From: an uncultured Pelagibacteraceae bacterium
GTDB taxonomy: Bacteria; Pseudomonadota; Alphaproteobacteria; Pelagibacterales; AG-422-B15
Direction: 5' to 3'
DNA: 22,472 nucleotides
Assembly (NCBI GenBank): GCA_902527075.1
Contig: CABZNM010000012.1
Span: forward strand, 1-22,472
This document shows positions 7,815-16,836 of this stretch, piece after piece. The notes under the pieces are model-generated. The model saw only the letters and a list, made by a program, of their open reading frames with translations, had not been told where the DNA came from and searched no databases. Both the position numbers and the translations under genes were made by a program. Each line of letters opens with the position of its first letter. Position 1 is the first letter of the stretch.

Positions 7815-8648
7815 ATTAATTAAATAATTCTCTGCAATACTTCTACCTAAGTTGTAATCAGCTTTTAAAATATCAATATTTTTAGTGTCCCTTTTAGATT
7901 TCAGTCTCGATGGTGGACATAGCTGTATAATTTCACAATCTATAGGAGGATTTTGAATAAAGTCTAATGCTCTGTTATATGTTTTATCATGACATAAAAG
8001 GGCTTTTCTTAGTTCAGGAAATTCTTTTGAAAAAAATGCGCCTATGTAGTTTTCAAGTTTTAGTTTTCTTTTAAAGGTTTTTTCATAAGTCCTAATGATT
8101 ACAATACGCTTAGCCCCTAATTCATATGCCTTTTTGACTGGCAAAGGATCTGCCACACCACCATCAAATTTGCGTTTCCCGTCTAATATACTTGGAGTCC
8201 TTACGAGTACTGGTAAAGTACCCGATGCAATCATCCTGGGCATCCATTCTTCATCCCCAAATTCTAGATACTCAGCTTGCGCACTTATCGCGTCGGTAAC
8301 AACCGCAATGTATTTTTTGCCTTTTACATTTTTTTTTATTTTCTCCATATTAGGCTTGAATAGTTTTTCACCGTCCTCGTACATTTTGTGAAATTTTATT
8401 ATATCGCCACCGGTGAAAATATTTTTGTAATCTAAATAATCCCCTCGTGCAGCGTAAAGCATTTTTTCAAGATTATTATCTGTTTCCCTAATTAGATACC
8501 AACAAAGAACAGCTGCACCGTTCGATACTCCAATATAAATGTCGAATGGATCATAATTTTCTCTAATAAATACATCGGTAATTCCAAAAGAAAAAACACC
8601 TCTCTGTCCACCTCCTTCAATAATAAGGGCTGTTTTTTTGTTTTCCAT
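7803..8648 (-). CDS. Patatin-like phospholipase (YjjU/RssA-like)
   Basis: The 281-residue protein has the three marks of the patatin fold: the oxyanion loop EGGGQRG (11-17), the nucleophile motif GVSNG with Ser42, and the catalytic dyad aspartate in FDGGVADPLP (Asp162). The length fits bacterial YjjU-type members, and no signal peptide is seen, so it probably acts in the cytoplasm on acyl lipids. Serine-aspartate dyad hydrolases of this kind remove acyl chains from phospholipids or other lipids. It is a single gene, convergent with the HSL hydrolase and divergent from the NRDE gene across a 36-base gap. Its biological substrate is unknown. Confidence 0.92.
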   Translation of the reverse strand: MENKKTALIIEGGGQRGVFSFGITDVFIRENYDPFDIYIGVSNGAAVLCWYLIRETDNNLEKMLYAARGDYLDYKNIFTGGDIIKFHKMYEDGEKLFKPNMEKIKKNVKGKKYIAVVTDAISAQAEYLEFGDEEWMPRMIASGTLPVLVRTPSILDGKRKFDGGVADPLPVKKAYELGAKRIVIIRTYEKTFKRKLKLENYIGAFFSKEFPELRKALLCHDKTYNRALDFIQNPPIDCEIIQLCPPSRLKSKRDTKNIDILKADYNLGRSIAENYLINLNN

Positions 8649-8684
8649 TAAAAATTAAACTAGTAAAATTATAGAAAAAATCAA

Positions 8685-9440
8685 ATGTGTTCTATTATAA
8701 TTCTAAAACAATCGGATAATGAGTGGCCTCTAATATTAGGTGCAAATAGAGATGAGATGGCAAACAGAGAGAGCCTTTCTCCTGGAAGACATTGGGAAGA
8801 TCGTCCACACATAATCGCTGGTAAAGATTTAAGTGCTGGTGGAACATGGCTTGGAATAAATGACTATGGATTAGTAGCAGCAATAATGAACAGAATGAAT
8901 ACGCTTGGACCAGCATTAGACAAAAGAAGTCGTGGAGAATTAGTCTTAGATGCTCTTGAGCATGCGGATGCATCAGAGTCGTTAAATGCAATGATTGAAA
9001 TAGAGAAAAATTCTTACAGAGGTTTTAATATGTTTATAGCAGATAATTTAAATGCTTATTGGATAAAGTCTGACGAGGAAAGGGAAAAAATAGAGTATTT
9101 TAACATACCTGACGGTCTCTCCATGATCACTGCATACGATCGAAATGATTTAAGTTCATATAGAATTAAAAACTATCTTGAAAAATTTTCATTATCAAAT
9201 CAACCAAACCCCACAAAACAAGAGTGGCAAGATTGGGAAATGTTGCTTGGAAGTACCTATAGCGTCAATAATGATCCTTTAGCAGCGATGTGTGTTAAAA
9301 CAGATATGGGATTTCAAACTGTCTCATCTTCTTTAATAGCATTACCAACTTTTCAACCCAATTATGGAAAAAACAAACCAGTTTATAAATTCGCAAATGG
9401 CTCACCTGACACAACCCAGTATTTTGATATTGAAATCTGA
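8685..9440 (+). CDS. NRDE-family protein (TANGO2 homologue)
   Basis: The 251-residue protein belongs to the NRDE/TANGO2 family, named for the Asn-Arg-Asp-Glu motif seen here at 21-24. Other family marks are GGTWLGIND at about 61-69 and KRSRGELV. Cys2 directly after the initiator methionine matches the N-terminal nucleophile fold expected for the family, which fixes the start at 8685. Eukaryotic TANGO2 has been linked to haem or lipid (acyl-CoA) homeostasis, and the bacterial role is not settled. It is divergently placed from the patatin gene and upstream of the beta-oxidation genes, with its own short spacer; any link to lipid metabolism is circumstantial. Confidence 0.92.
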   Translation: MCSIIILKQSDNEWPLILGANRDEMANRESLSPGRHWEDRPHIIAGKDLSAGGTWLGINDYGLVAAIMNRMNTLGPALDKRSRGELVLDALEHADASESLNAMIEIEKNSYRGFNMFIADNLNAYWIKSDEEREKIEYFNIPDGLSMITAYDRNDLSSYRIKNYLEKFSLSNQPNPTKQEWQDWEMLLGSTYSVNNDPLAAMCVKTDMGFQTVSSSLIALPTFQPNYGKNKPVYKFANGSPDTTQYFDIEI

Positions 9441-9449
9441 CTATTCAGG

Positions 9450-9470
9450 ATACTTTTAAAGTATTGATTT
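9450..9470 (+). terminator. AT-rich hairpin after the NRDE gene
   Basis: ATACTTT/AAAGTAT is a perfect inverted repeat around one T at 9450-9464, ten bases after the NRDE stop, followed by a T-rich stretch. It could act as a weak intrinsic terminator. The stem has only two G-C pairs, so function is uncertain in such an AT-rich genome. Confidence 0.35.
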
Positions 9471-9519
9471 TATTAACTTTTAATCATTAGTATAAATTTT
9501 TTTGCCTAGTTTTTTTGTA

Positions 9520-9547
9520 TTGTTAGATCATTTTGAATAACTATAAT
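9520..9547 (+). promoter_or_regulatory. Predicted sigma70-type promoter for the beta-oxidation operon
   Basis: TTGTTA at 9520-9525 and a perfect TATAAT at 9542-9547 are spaced by 16 bases. Transcription would start near 9554, giving a leader of about 25 bases to the ATG at 9579, with a GGAG Shine-Dalgarno at 9568-9571. This is the best promoter and leader arrangement in the window and probably drives the thiolase and FadB-type genes. Confidence 0.6.
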
Positions 9548-9578
9548 CGACAAACTTATTCAATTATGGAGCTTTAAA

Positions 9579-10787
9579 ATGACTGACTGTTATATTTACG
9601 ATGCGATAAGAACCCCACGTGGTAAGGGAAAGAAAAATGGAACGTTACATGAAGTAACAGCGTTAGAGCTGTCTACTCAAGTTTTAAACAATATTAAAGA
9701 AAGAAATAACTTAGACACATCTGATGTAGATGATGTTGTATTAGGTTGTGTTGCCCCAGTTGGAGAACAAGGGGCAAATATAGCAAGATCAGCAGTTCTT
9801 AATTCTGATTTTGATCAATCAGTTTCAGGAGTTCAAATAAATAGGTTCTGTGCTTCAGGGCTTGAGGCTACAAATATGGCTGCAGCACAAGTAATGTCTG
9901 GTCAAGCTCAAATGTCAATTGGCGGTGGCGTTGAATCTATGTCAAGAGTTCCAATGGGATCTGATGGCGGTGCAATGGTTGCAGATCCTTCAGTAGCAAT
10001 TAAAAACTATTTTGTTCCTCAAGGCATTAGTGCAGATATGATTGCATCAAAATTTGGTTTCTCAAGAGATGACGTAGATAGTTACGCAGTTGAAAGTCAA
10101 AAGAGAGCTAAGAAAGCCTGGGATGAGAAAAGGTTTGATAAATCCATCACGCCTGTGAAGGATATTAATGGACTTACGATACTAGATCATGATGAACACA
10201 TGAGACCAGATGCTACAATGCAATCGCTAGGTTCATTAGATCCTTCATTTGCAATGATGGGGGAAATGGCTGGATTTGATGCTACTATTCAGCAAAGATA
10301 TCCAGAGGTTGAAAAAGTAAATCATGTCCATACTGCTGGAAATTCTTCTGGTATTGTCGATGGAGCTGCAGGCATTTTATTAGGCAATAAAGAAATGGGA
10401 GAAAAACACGGTTTAAAGCCCAGAGCAAAAATAAAAGGTTTTGCTTCAATCGGATCTGAGCCAAGTATTATGCTTACTGGACCAGGTTACGTTTCTGACA
10501 AGTTACTTAAGAATCTTGGCATGAACACAGGTGACATTGATATATGGGAACTGAATGAAGCGTTTGCGGTCGTTGTATTGAGATACCTCGACCACATGGG
10601 AATTGATCATTCTGACATTAATGTTAATGGAGGAGCTATTGCAATGGGTCACCCGCTTGGTGCAACAGGAGCAATGATTCTTGGAACAGTTCTTGATGAA
10701 CTTGAAAGATCAAATAAATCTACTGCCTTAGCGACGCTTTGTGTTGGTGGTGGAATGGGAACTGCTACCGTTATAGAACGCGTTTAA
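9579..10787 (+). CDS. fadA: Acetyl-CoA acyltransferase (thiolase, FadA type)
   Basis: The 402-residue protein is a full-length thiolase. The acyl-accepting cysteine is Cys91 in NRFCASG, and the C-terminal catalytic pair is His358 in [15 protein letters not shown] and Cys388 in [10 protein letters not shown]. It catalyses thiolytic cleavage of 3-ketoacyl-CoA to acetyl-CoA and a shortened acyl-CoA, or the reverse condensation. The following FadB-type gene, 17 bases downstream, points to fatty-acid beta-oxidation rather than acetoacetyl-CoA synthesis for storage. GGAG eight bases before ATG and the TATAAT promoter upstream support the start. Distinguishing FadA from broad acetyl-CoA acetyltransferases needs a phylogeny. 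Confidence 0.92.
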   Translation: MTDCYIYDAIRTPRGKGKKNGTLHEVTALELSTQVLNNIKERNNLDTSDVDDVVLGCVAPVGEQGANIARSAVLNSDFDQSVSGVQINRFCASGLEATNMAAAQVMSGQAQMSIGGGVESMSRVPMGSDGGAMVADPSVAIKNYFVPQGISADMIASKFGFSRDDVDSYAVESQKRAKKAWDEKRFDKSITPVKDINGLTILDHDEHMRPDATMQSLGSLDPSFAMMGEMAGFDATIQQRYPEVEKVNHVHTAGNSSGIVDGAAGILLGNKEMGEKHGLKPRAKIKGFASIGSEPSIMLTGPGYVSDKLLKNLGMNTGDIDIWELNEAFAVVVLRYLDHMGIDHSDINVNGGAIAMGHPLGATGAMILGTVLDELERSNKSTALATLCVGGGMGTATVIERV

Positions 10788-10804
10788 AATAAGGAATAAG
10801 ACAT

Positions 10805-12997
10805 ATGGCTGATGTAAGTTACGTGATAGACAGCAATGGTATTGCTGTTGTTACATGGGATCTAGAAGATAGATCAATGAATGTTCTTAATCTTCGATCA
10901 ATTGCAGAATATAAAGAAATAATCGAAAAATGTATCAAAGATGACAAAGTAAAAGGTATTGTCCTTAGAAGCGCTAAGGATGCTTTTATAGCTGGGGCAG
11001 ATCTCACATCGTCGGACGTTTTTGGATTTGATAAAGTCAGCGAAGATAAAGTAAAAGCTGCAGAAAAAATTTATAACGGAAATATGGAAATGCAGATGCT
11101 TTTCAGAAGCATGGAAACATGTGGCAAACCCTTTGTCGCTGCAATAAATGGTCATGCTTTAGGTGGGGGCTTCGAAATTTGCCTTGCTTGTCATTATAGA
11201 GTTTCGATTGATAATGATAAAATTCAGATTGGTCAGCCTGAAGCAAAAGTAGGATTAATCCCTGGTGCTGGTGGCACTCAAAGAGTGCCAAGACTAGCTG
11301 GTGTTACTCAAGAAATGATGGGATTTCTTCTAGCTGGTACACCTCTTTCACCTAAGAAAGCACTTGCTGCTGGTTTAATTAATGAAGTTGTAGAAGAAAA
11401 AAATCTTATTGATGCTGCTAAAAAATATATAGTTGATGGCGGTAAAGCAATTCAACCTTGGGATGAAAAGGGCTACAAATTTCCTGGTGGACTTCCATAT
11501 ACACCTAAGGGAATGATGCTTTGGGCAGCAGCCTCATCTTCTCTTAGAAAAAATTCTTACAATAATTATCCAGCTCAAACTGCAATTTTGTCCGCCGTAT
11601 ATGAAGGGATTCAAGTTCCAATTGATGCAGGATTGCGCATTGAAGCAAGATATTTCACAAAAGTTGTTATGGATCCACGTGCGCAAAATATGGTTCGAAG
11701 TTTATTCGTGAACATGCAAGCACTAAGCAAGGGGGCAAGAAGACCTAAAGAATTCGATAAATATGACGTAAAAAAGATAGGAATACTTGGAGCAGGATTA
11801 ATGGGTGCTGGAATAGCCTACGTTACTGCCAAAGCTGGAATAGAGGTTGTCCTAATTGATGTTGATCAAGGTGCCGCAGATAAAGGTAAGGAATACTCAG
11901 AAAACATTCTTAACAAATTATTGAGCAAAAAGAAAACCACTGAAGAAAAGAAAGAAAAACTTTTAAGCTTAATAATGCCAACAACAGACTACGCTAATTT
12001 AAAAGGGGCAGATTTAATTGTTGAGGCCGTTTTTGAAAATAGAGATATAAAAGCTGATGTAACTGCAAAAGCGGAAAGTCAGATTGCTGAAGATGCTGTA
12101 TTCGGATCAAATACATCTACTCTACCTATATCTGGGCTTGCAGAAAAATCACAAAGACCTGCTAATTTTATTGGGATTCATTATTTTTCACCGGTTGAAA
12201 GAATGCCACTAGTAGAAGTTATTATGGGGAAAGAAACCTCTCAAGAGACACTAGCTAAGACAATGGACTACGTTCAAAAAATTAAAAAAACACCAATTGT
12301 TGTAAATGATAGTCGTGGCTTCTACACTAGTAGGGTGTTTGGAACATACACCGGCGAAGGAGTTGCAATGTTAACTGAAGGTATCAATCCTGCACTGATA
12401 GAGAATGCTGGTAAAATGACCGGTATGCCGATGGCTCCTCTAGCTTTATCAGATGCTGTAGCTCTTGATCTCGCTTGGAAAGTTACAACCCAAACTCAAA
12501 AAGATATGGAAGCTGAAGGTAAAGAGTTTCCTATGACGCCGATGTATAAAATACTTGAGGAAATGGTTGAAAAACAAGGCCGATTTGGTAAGAAAAATAA
12601 TAAAGGCTTCTATGAGTATCCAGAAAATGGAAAAAAGTTTTTATGGCCTGAACTATCCAACTTATGCAAGCAGGCAGATGAACAGCCTGATGCTGAAGAA
12701 TTAAAAAAGAGATTTCTATATATTCAAGCTCTAGAAACTGCCAAGTGTTACGAAGAGGGCGTGCTTACGGATGTAAGAGATGCAGATGTTGGGGCAATTC
12801 TTGGCTGGGGTATGGCTCCGTGGACTGGCGGGCCTTTATCTTTCATAGATATGATAGGAATAAAAGAGTTTGTTGCTGAAGCTGACAAACTTGCCCAAAA
12901 ATATGGTGAAAGGTTTACCCCATGTAAACTTCTTAGGGACATGGCTGCCAAAAATGAAAATTTTCACAGCAGTGGTAAATCTAGTCAAGCAGCATAA
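10805..12997 (+). CDS. fadB: Multifunctional enoyl-CoA hydratase / 3-hydroxyacyl-CoA dehydrogenase
   Basis: The 730-residue protein fuses an N-terminal crotonase domain (about 1-190) to a 3-hydroxyacyl-CoA dehydrogenase domain. The hydratase catalytic glutamates appear as Glu124 (GGGFEICLACHYRV) and Glu146 (QPEAKVGLIPGAGG). The NAD-binding motif GAGLMG is at 329-334, and the dehydrogenase His459 sits in IGIHYFSPVERMPLVEV. It performs the hydration and NAD-dependent oxidation steps that feed the thiolase encoded directly upstream. An AAGGAATAAG Shine-Dalgarno-like tract precedes the ATG. The length fits the alphaproteobacterial FadB/FadJ type. The symbol could equally be fadJ; I use fadB for the function. 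Confidence 0.93.
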   Translation: MADVSYVIDSNGIAVVTWDLEDRSMNVLNLRSIAEYKEIIEKCIKDDKVKGIVLRSAKDAFIAGADLTSSDVFGFDKVSEDKVKAAEKIYNGNMEMQMLFRSMETCGKPFVAAINGHALGGGFEICLACHYRVSIDNDKIQIGQPEAKVGLIPGAGGTQRVPRLAGVTQEMMGFLLAGTPLSPKKALAAGLINEVVEEKNLIDAAKKYIVDGGKAIQPWDEKGYKFPGGLPYTPKGMMLWAAASSSLRKNSYNNYPAQTAILSAVYEGIQVPIDAGLRIEARYFTKVVMDPRAQNMVRSLFVNMQALSKGARRPKEFDKYDVKKIGILGAGLMGAGIAYVTAKAGIEVVLIDVDQGAADKGKEYSENILNKLLSKKKTTEEKKEKLLSLIMPTTDYANLKGADLIVEAVFENRDIKADVTAKAESQIAEDAVFGSNTSTLPISGLAEKSQRPANFIGIHYFSPVERMPLVEVIMGKETSQETLAKTMDYVQKIKKTPIVVNDSRGFYTSRVFGTYTGEGVAMLTEGINPALIENAGKMTGMPMAPLALSDAVALDLAWKVTTQTQKDMEAEGKEFPMTPMYKILEEMVEKQGRFGKKNNKGFYEYPENGKKFLWPELSNLCKQADEQPDAEELKKRFLYIQALETAKCYEEGVLTDVRDADVGAILGWGMAPWTGGPLSFIDMIGIKEFVAEADKLAQKYGERFTPCKLLRDMAAKNENFHSSGKSSQAA

Positions 12998-13021
12998 ATA
13001 ATAGTATTATCATTTTTAATT
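12998..13021 (+). terminator. Small AT-only inverted repeat after the FadB-type gene
   Basis: ATAATA-G-TATTAT (12998-13010) directly follows the stop codon and precedes a T-rich run. It may be a weak terminator between the beta-oxidation pair and the taurine genes. All six stem pairs are A-T, so it may be chance, and the two sets could be co-transcribed. Confidence 0.25.
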
Positions 13022-13046
13022 CTGTTTTTTATTCGAAAGGAAACTT

Positions 13047-14369
13047 ATGGCCAATACAACACCCACAACTAATTCGCTTGAAAATTATTTTTTGCCTTTT
13101 ACTGCAAATAAAGATTTTAAGAAAGAACCTAGATTATTAGATAGAGGTGAGGGTGTTTATTATTGGAACCATAAAGGTGATCCAGTTATCGACGCATCCT
13201 CGGGTCTTTTTTGTGTACCACTTGGCCATGGTCGAAAAGAGATTGCAGAAGCTGTTCATCAGCAACTTTTGAAGCTCGACTACTCACCAAGTTTCCAAGT
13301 TTCACATTTACCTGCATTCTCACTTGCAGAAAAAGTTGCAAAATTATTACCTGGTGATCTAAATAATGTTTTTTTTACAATCTGTGGATCAACAGCGATT
13401 GATTCTGCAATAAAAATTATACAAGCATACCAGCATGCAATTGGTCAATCTCAGCGAGTAAGATTTGTATCTCGTGAGAGAGCTTATCACGGAGTTAATA
13501 TTGGAGGCACATCTTTAAGTGGAATGATAAAAAATAGAGAAATATTTACAGCGACTATGCCTGGGGTTATTCATCTTAGACATACTTGGCTTGAAGAGAA
13601 CAAGTATACTAAAGGTCAGCCTGATTCTGGAGCACATTTAGCTGAAGATCTCCAAAGATTTGTCGAAATGTATGGACCAGAGTCAATAGCTGGTTGTTTT
13701 GTTGAGCCAATAGCTGGATCAACTGGAACTATTGTTCCACCAAAAGGTTACCTTGAAAGACTAAGAGAGATTTGTGATAAGTTTGGAATAGTTCTTGTTT
13801 TTGACGAAGTAATCACTGGTTTTGGAAGAACTGGAAAAGCCTTTGGTGCCGATAAATACAATGTTCAACCAGACATGATAACTATGGCTAAAGCAATTAC
13901 AAACGGCGCTCAGCCAATGGGAGCGGTCGGGGTTTCAGATAAAATATATAATGCAATCGTCGACAATGGCCCAGAACATGGTGTTGAATTTTTTCATGGT
14001 TATACATATTCAGGCCATCCTGCTTGCGTAGCTGCATCACATGCAACATTAGATATTTATGAAAAGGAAGATGTTTTTGTAAGAGCAGAAAAAATGTCAT
14101 CATATTTTCTTGATGCTGTTTTTGATGCGTTTCAAGATATACCAATAGTAACTGATGTAAGAGGCGATGGCATGATGGCAGCTTTTGATTTAGCTGTAGA
14201 CAAAAATCCAGGTGTTCGAGGATATGACGCTCAAAAGAAAACTTTTGCTAATGGTGTACATATAAAATTTACAGGTGATGCAGGTATTGTTGCGCCTGCT
14301 CTAATTGCTGAAGAAAAGCATATTGATGAAATGCTTCAAAAAATTAAGGAAGTTCTAGTTAAGTATTAA
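13047..14369 (+). CDS. tpa: Taurine-pyruvate aminotransferase (class III)
   Basis: The 440-residue protein is a PLP-dependent class III aminotransferase. Lys282 in TMAKAITNGAQPMGAVG is the Schiff-base lysine, and LVFDEVITGFGRTGKAFG upstream contains the conserved DE pair for the cofactor. Tpa transfers the amino group of taurine to pyruvate, giving sulfoacetaldehyde and alanine, in the cytoplasm. Motifs alone fit any omega-amino acid:pyruvate transaminase (beta-alanine, GABA), but xsc follows one gene later and ald is further downstream, which is the standard taurine set. The start is supported by GAAAGGA about nine bases before ATG. The FAD/GcvT gene begins two bases after the stop. Specificity is inferred mainly from context. 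Confidence 0.85.
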   Translation: MANTTPTTNSLENYFLPFTANKDFKKEPRLLDRGEGVYYWNHKGDPVIDASSGLFCVPLGHGRKEIAEAVHQQLLKLDYSPSFQVSHLPAFSLAEKVAKLLPGDLNNVFFTICGSTAIDSAIKIIQAYQHAIGQSQRVRFVSRERAYHGVNIGGTSLSGMIKNREIFTATMPGVIHLRHTWLEENKYTKGQPDSGAHLAEDLQRFVEMYGPESIAGCFVEPIAGSTGTIVPPKGYLERLREICDKFGIVLVFDEVITGFGRTGKAFGADKYNVQPDMITMAKAITNGAQPMGAVGVSDKIYNAIVDNGPEHGVEFFHGYTYSGHPACVAASHATLDIYEKEDVFVRAEKMSSYFLDAVFDAFQDIPIVTDVRGDGMMAAFDLAVDKNPGVRGYDAQKKTFANGVHIKFTGDAGIVAPALIAEEKHIDEMLQKIKEVLVKY

Positions 14370-14371
14370 AT

Positions 14372-16825
14372 ATGACTTCTAAGCCTAATCTTCCTCATGA
14401 AGCTGAGGTTGTTATTATTGGAGGAGGAGTTGTAGGCTGTAGCATTGCTTATCATTTATCAAAAAAAAATATTGATACAGTTCTCTTAGAACGCAAATCA
14501 CTGACATGCGGAACTACTTGGCATGCAGCAGGGCTGGTAGGTCAATTAAGATCTTCAAAAAACTTAACAATGATGGCCAAGTATTCAACTGACCTTTACT
14601 GCGAACTTGATCAAGCAAAAGATCTATCTACAGGCATGGTTCAGAATGGTTCAATTTCAATCGCCGAAAATGAAGAAAGGCTTGAAGAATTGAGACGATC
14701 CGCGTCAATGGGCCGACATTTTGGACTCGAAGTTGAGGAAGTAGGTTTAGATGAAATTAAAAGTATGTATCCATTAATTGATCTTAAAGGAATAAAAGGT
14801 GGATTTTACCTCCCTAAAGATGGTCAGATTAATCCAGTAGATGTAACCATGTGTCTTGCTAAAGAAACAAAAAAAATGGGTGGAAAAATAATTGAACATA
14901 ACGCAGTATTAGGTTTCGAGCAGGAAGAAAATAAAATCACTAGAGTTCTTACTGAGTTAGGAGAAATCAAATGTACAAAAATTGTTATTACCTCAGGAAT
15001 GTGGAGTAGAGAAGTTGGAAAAATGTGTGGTGTGAATATTCCACTTCATGCATGTGAGCATTTTTATGCACTTACTGAGTTTTCAGAAGATATCATAAAA
15101 AATCTTCCTGTTCTCAGAGCTCCGGACTCACAAATTTATGTAAAAGAAGATGCTGGTAAATTATTAATAGGAGCATTTGAAGTGAAGGCTAAGCCATGGG
15201 GAATGAGTGGAATTCCAAAAGATTTTGAATTTGATAGTCTGCCAAACGACATTGATCATTTTGGTCCAACATTGATGAATGCTATGGAAAGACTCCCAAT
15301 TTTAAATGAAATTGGAATTCAAACATATTTTAACGGACCTGAAAGCTTTACACCTGATGATAAGTACTACCTAGGAAAAGTTCCCTACAAGGACAATGTC
15401 TTTGTGTCAACTGGCTTTAATTCAATTGGTGTTCAATCAGCGGGTGGCGTTGGCAAGGTTATGTCAGAGTGGATTATAAATGATATGAGCAATATTGATT
15501 TGTGGGACGTAGATATTGCAAGAGTATTAGACTTTCAAGACAATGATAATTATTTACGAGAAAGGAGCACTGAGTCATTGGGTCTCTTATACAAAATTCA
15601 TTGGCCATTTTATCAATATGAGACTTCAAGAGATCAAATTAAATCACCTATTCACAAAGATTTGGAAAATCATGGTGCATGTTTTGGAGAATTAGCTGGA
15701 TGGGAAAGGGCAAATTGGTATGCAGAGGATAAAAGTAAAGCGAAATACGAATATTCATATGGTAGACAAAACTGGTTTGAAAATGTACGGACTGAATGTC
15801 ATCATGTCAGAAATAATGTAGGTATTTTTGATCAAACTTCATTTTCTAAATTTATAATTGAAGGTGAAGGCTCCCTTCCATTTTTAAATTACGTCTGTGT
15901 AAGTGAGATGAATGTATCGGTTGGAAAAATCGTATATACACAAATGTTAAATCATTTAGGTGGAACTGAGGCAGATATTACAATTACCAGAATAGAAAAT
16001 GATAAGTTTTTATTTATTACATCACCAACCTCTCACAATAAAGACTTATACTGGTTGATGAATTTATCAAAAAAATTTGGGTGTGTTAGTGTAAAAGATG
16101 TTTCTCACAAATTTGGCTGCCTTTCATTAATGGGTCCAAATGCTAGGAATCTAATACAATCTTTATCAAATGATGATATTTCAAATGCAAGTATACCTTT
16201 TGGCTTCTCCAAAAAGGTAAGAATAAAGAATATTGAATGTAGATTAAATAGATTAACTTACGTTGGTGAAAAGGGTTTTGAAATTTATGTGCCAATTGAC
16301 CAACTGGTTGATTTGTTTAATTCAGTTTATGGAAATGGAAGTCAGTTGAAACCAAAGTTAGCAGGTTACCATGCTTTGAATTCACTAAGAATGGAAAAAG
16401 GATACTTACATTGGGGACATGACATTACTGTTGAACAAAACCCTTATGAGGCAGGCGTAGGTTTTTGTGTAAACTTAAATAAAAAAGCTCCTTTTCTTGG
16501 TCAGGAGGCAATTGAAAAAAGCTTAGAGGCAGGTCTAAAAAAACGAAAACTCAATTTTTTTTTAGAAAACCAAGATGTACTTCTATATCATAATGAGCCT
16601 ATTTACTTCAATGGAGATCGAGTTGGGGAAATAAGCTCTGGAATGTATGGTTTCTATTTAGACAAATCATTAGCAATGGGATATGTTTCTGGACCTAATA
16701 ATGTTGCAATAGACAAAATGATCTATGAGCAAAAATTTGAAATTGAAATAGCTGGTGTTAAGTATAAAGCTACAGGTTCTAAAAAGTGTTTTTATGATCC
16801 TAAACGTAATAAGATATTAAATTAA
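14372..16825 (+). CDS. Dimethylglycine-dehydrogenase-like FAD/GcvT-domain demethylase
   Basis: The 817-residue protein has an N-terminal DAO-type FAD domain (about 10-380) with GGGVVG at 17-22, and a C-terminal GcvT-type folate-binding region (about 480-817). The CGTTWHAAGL motif places His51 where dimethylglycine and sarcosine dehydrogenases attach FAD covalently. Asp535 in NHLGGTEADITITR matches the catalytic aspartate of the folate site. Enzymes of this build oxidatively remove N-methyl groups and pass the carbon to tetrahydrofolate as methylene-THF. The gene fits between tpa (2-base gap) and xsc (11-base gap), so it should be expressed with them. The substrate is probably an N-methylated amine related to taurine, but sarcosine or dimethylglycine cannot be excluded. 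Intact active-site residues argue against decay. Confidence 0.9.
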   Translation: MTSKPNLPHEAEVVIIGGGVVGCSIAYHLSKKNIDTVLLERKSLTCGTTWHAAGLVGQLRSSKNLTMMAKYSTDLYCELDQAKDLSTGMVQNGSISIAENEERLEELRRSASMGRHFGLEVEEVGLDEIKSMYPLIDLKGIKGGFYLPKDGQINPVDVTMCLAKETKKMGGKIIEHNAVLGFEQEENKITRVLTELGEIKCTKIVITSGMWSREVGKMCGVNIPLHACEHFYALTEFSEDIIKNLPVLRAPDSQIYVKEDAGKLLIGAFEVKAKPWGMSGIPKDFEFDSLPNDIDHFGPTLMNAMERLPILNEIGIQTYFNGPESFTPDDKYYLGKVPYKDNVFVSTGFNSIGVQSAGGVGKVMSEWIINDMSNIDLWDVDIARVLDFQDNDNYLRERSTESLGLLYKIHWPFYQYETSRDQIKSPIHKDLENHGACFGELAGWERANWYAEDKSKAKYEYSYGRQNWFENVRTECHHVRNNVGIFDQTSFSKFIIEGEGSLPFLNYVCVSEMNVSVGKIVYTQMLNHLGGTEADITITRIENDKFLFITSPTSHNKDLYWLMNLSKKFGCVSVKDVSHKFGCLSLMGPNARNLIQSLSNDDISNASIPFGFSKKVRIKNIECRLNRLTYVGEKGFEIYVPIDQLVDLFNSVYGNGSQLKPKLAGYHALNSLRMEKGYLHWGHDITVEQNPYEAGVGFCVNLNKKAPFLGQEAIEKSLEAGLKKRKLNFFLENQDVLLYHNEPIYFNGDRVGEISSGMYGFYLDKSLAMGYVSGPNNVAIDKMIYEQKFEIEIAGVKYKATGSKKCFYDPKRNKILN

Positions 16826-16836
16826 GAGGTTTTCCA

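Noticed and set aside
8695..8991. Minus-strand open frame inside the NRDE gene.
   Set aside because: Low-complexity His/Leu-rich translation in antisense to a conserved gene; a frame shadow.
14372..16825. Separate genes for an oxidase and a glycine-cleavage T protein.
   Set aside because: One uninterrupted frame covers both regions, in the order usual for dimethylglycine/sarcosine dehydrogenases.
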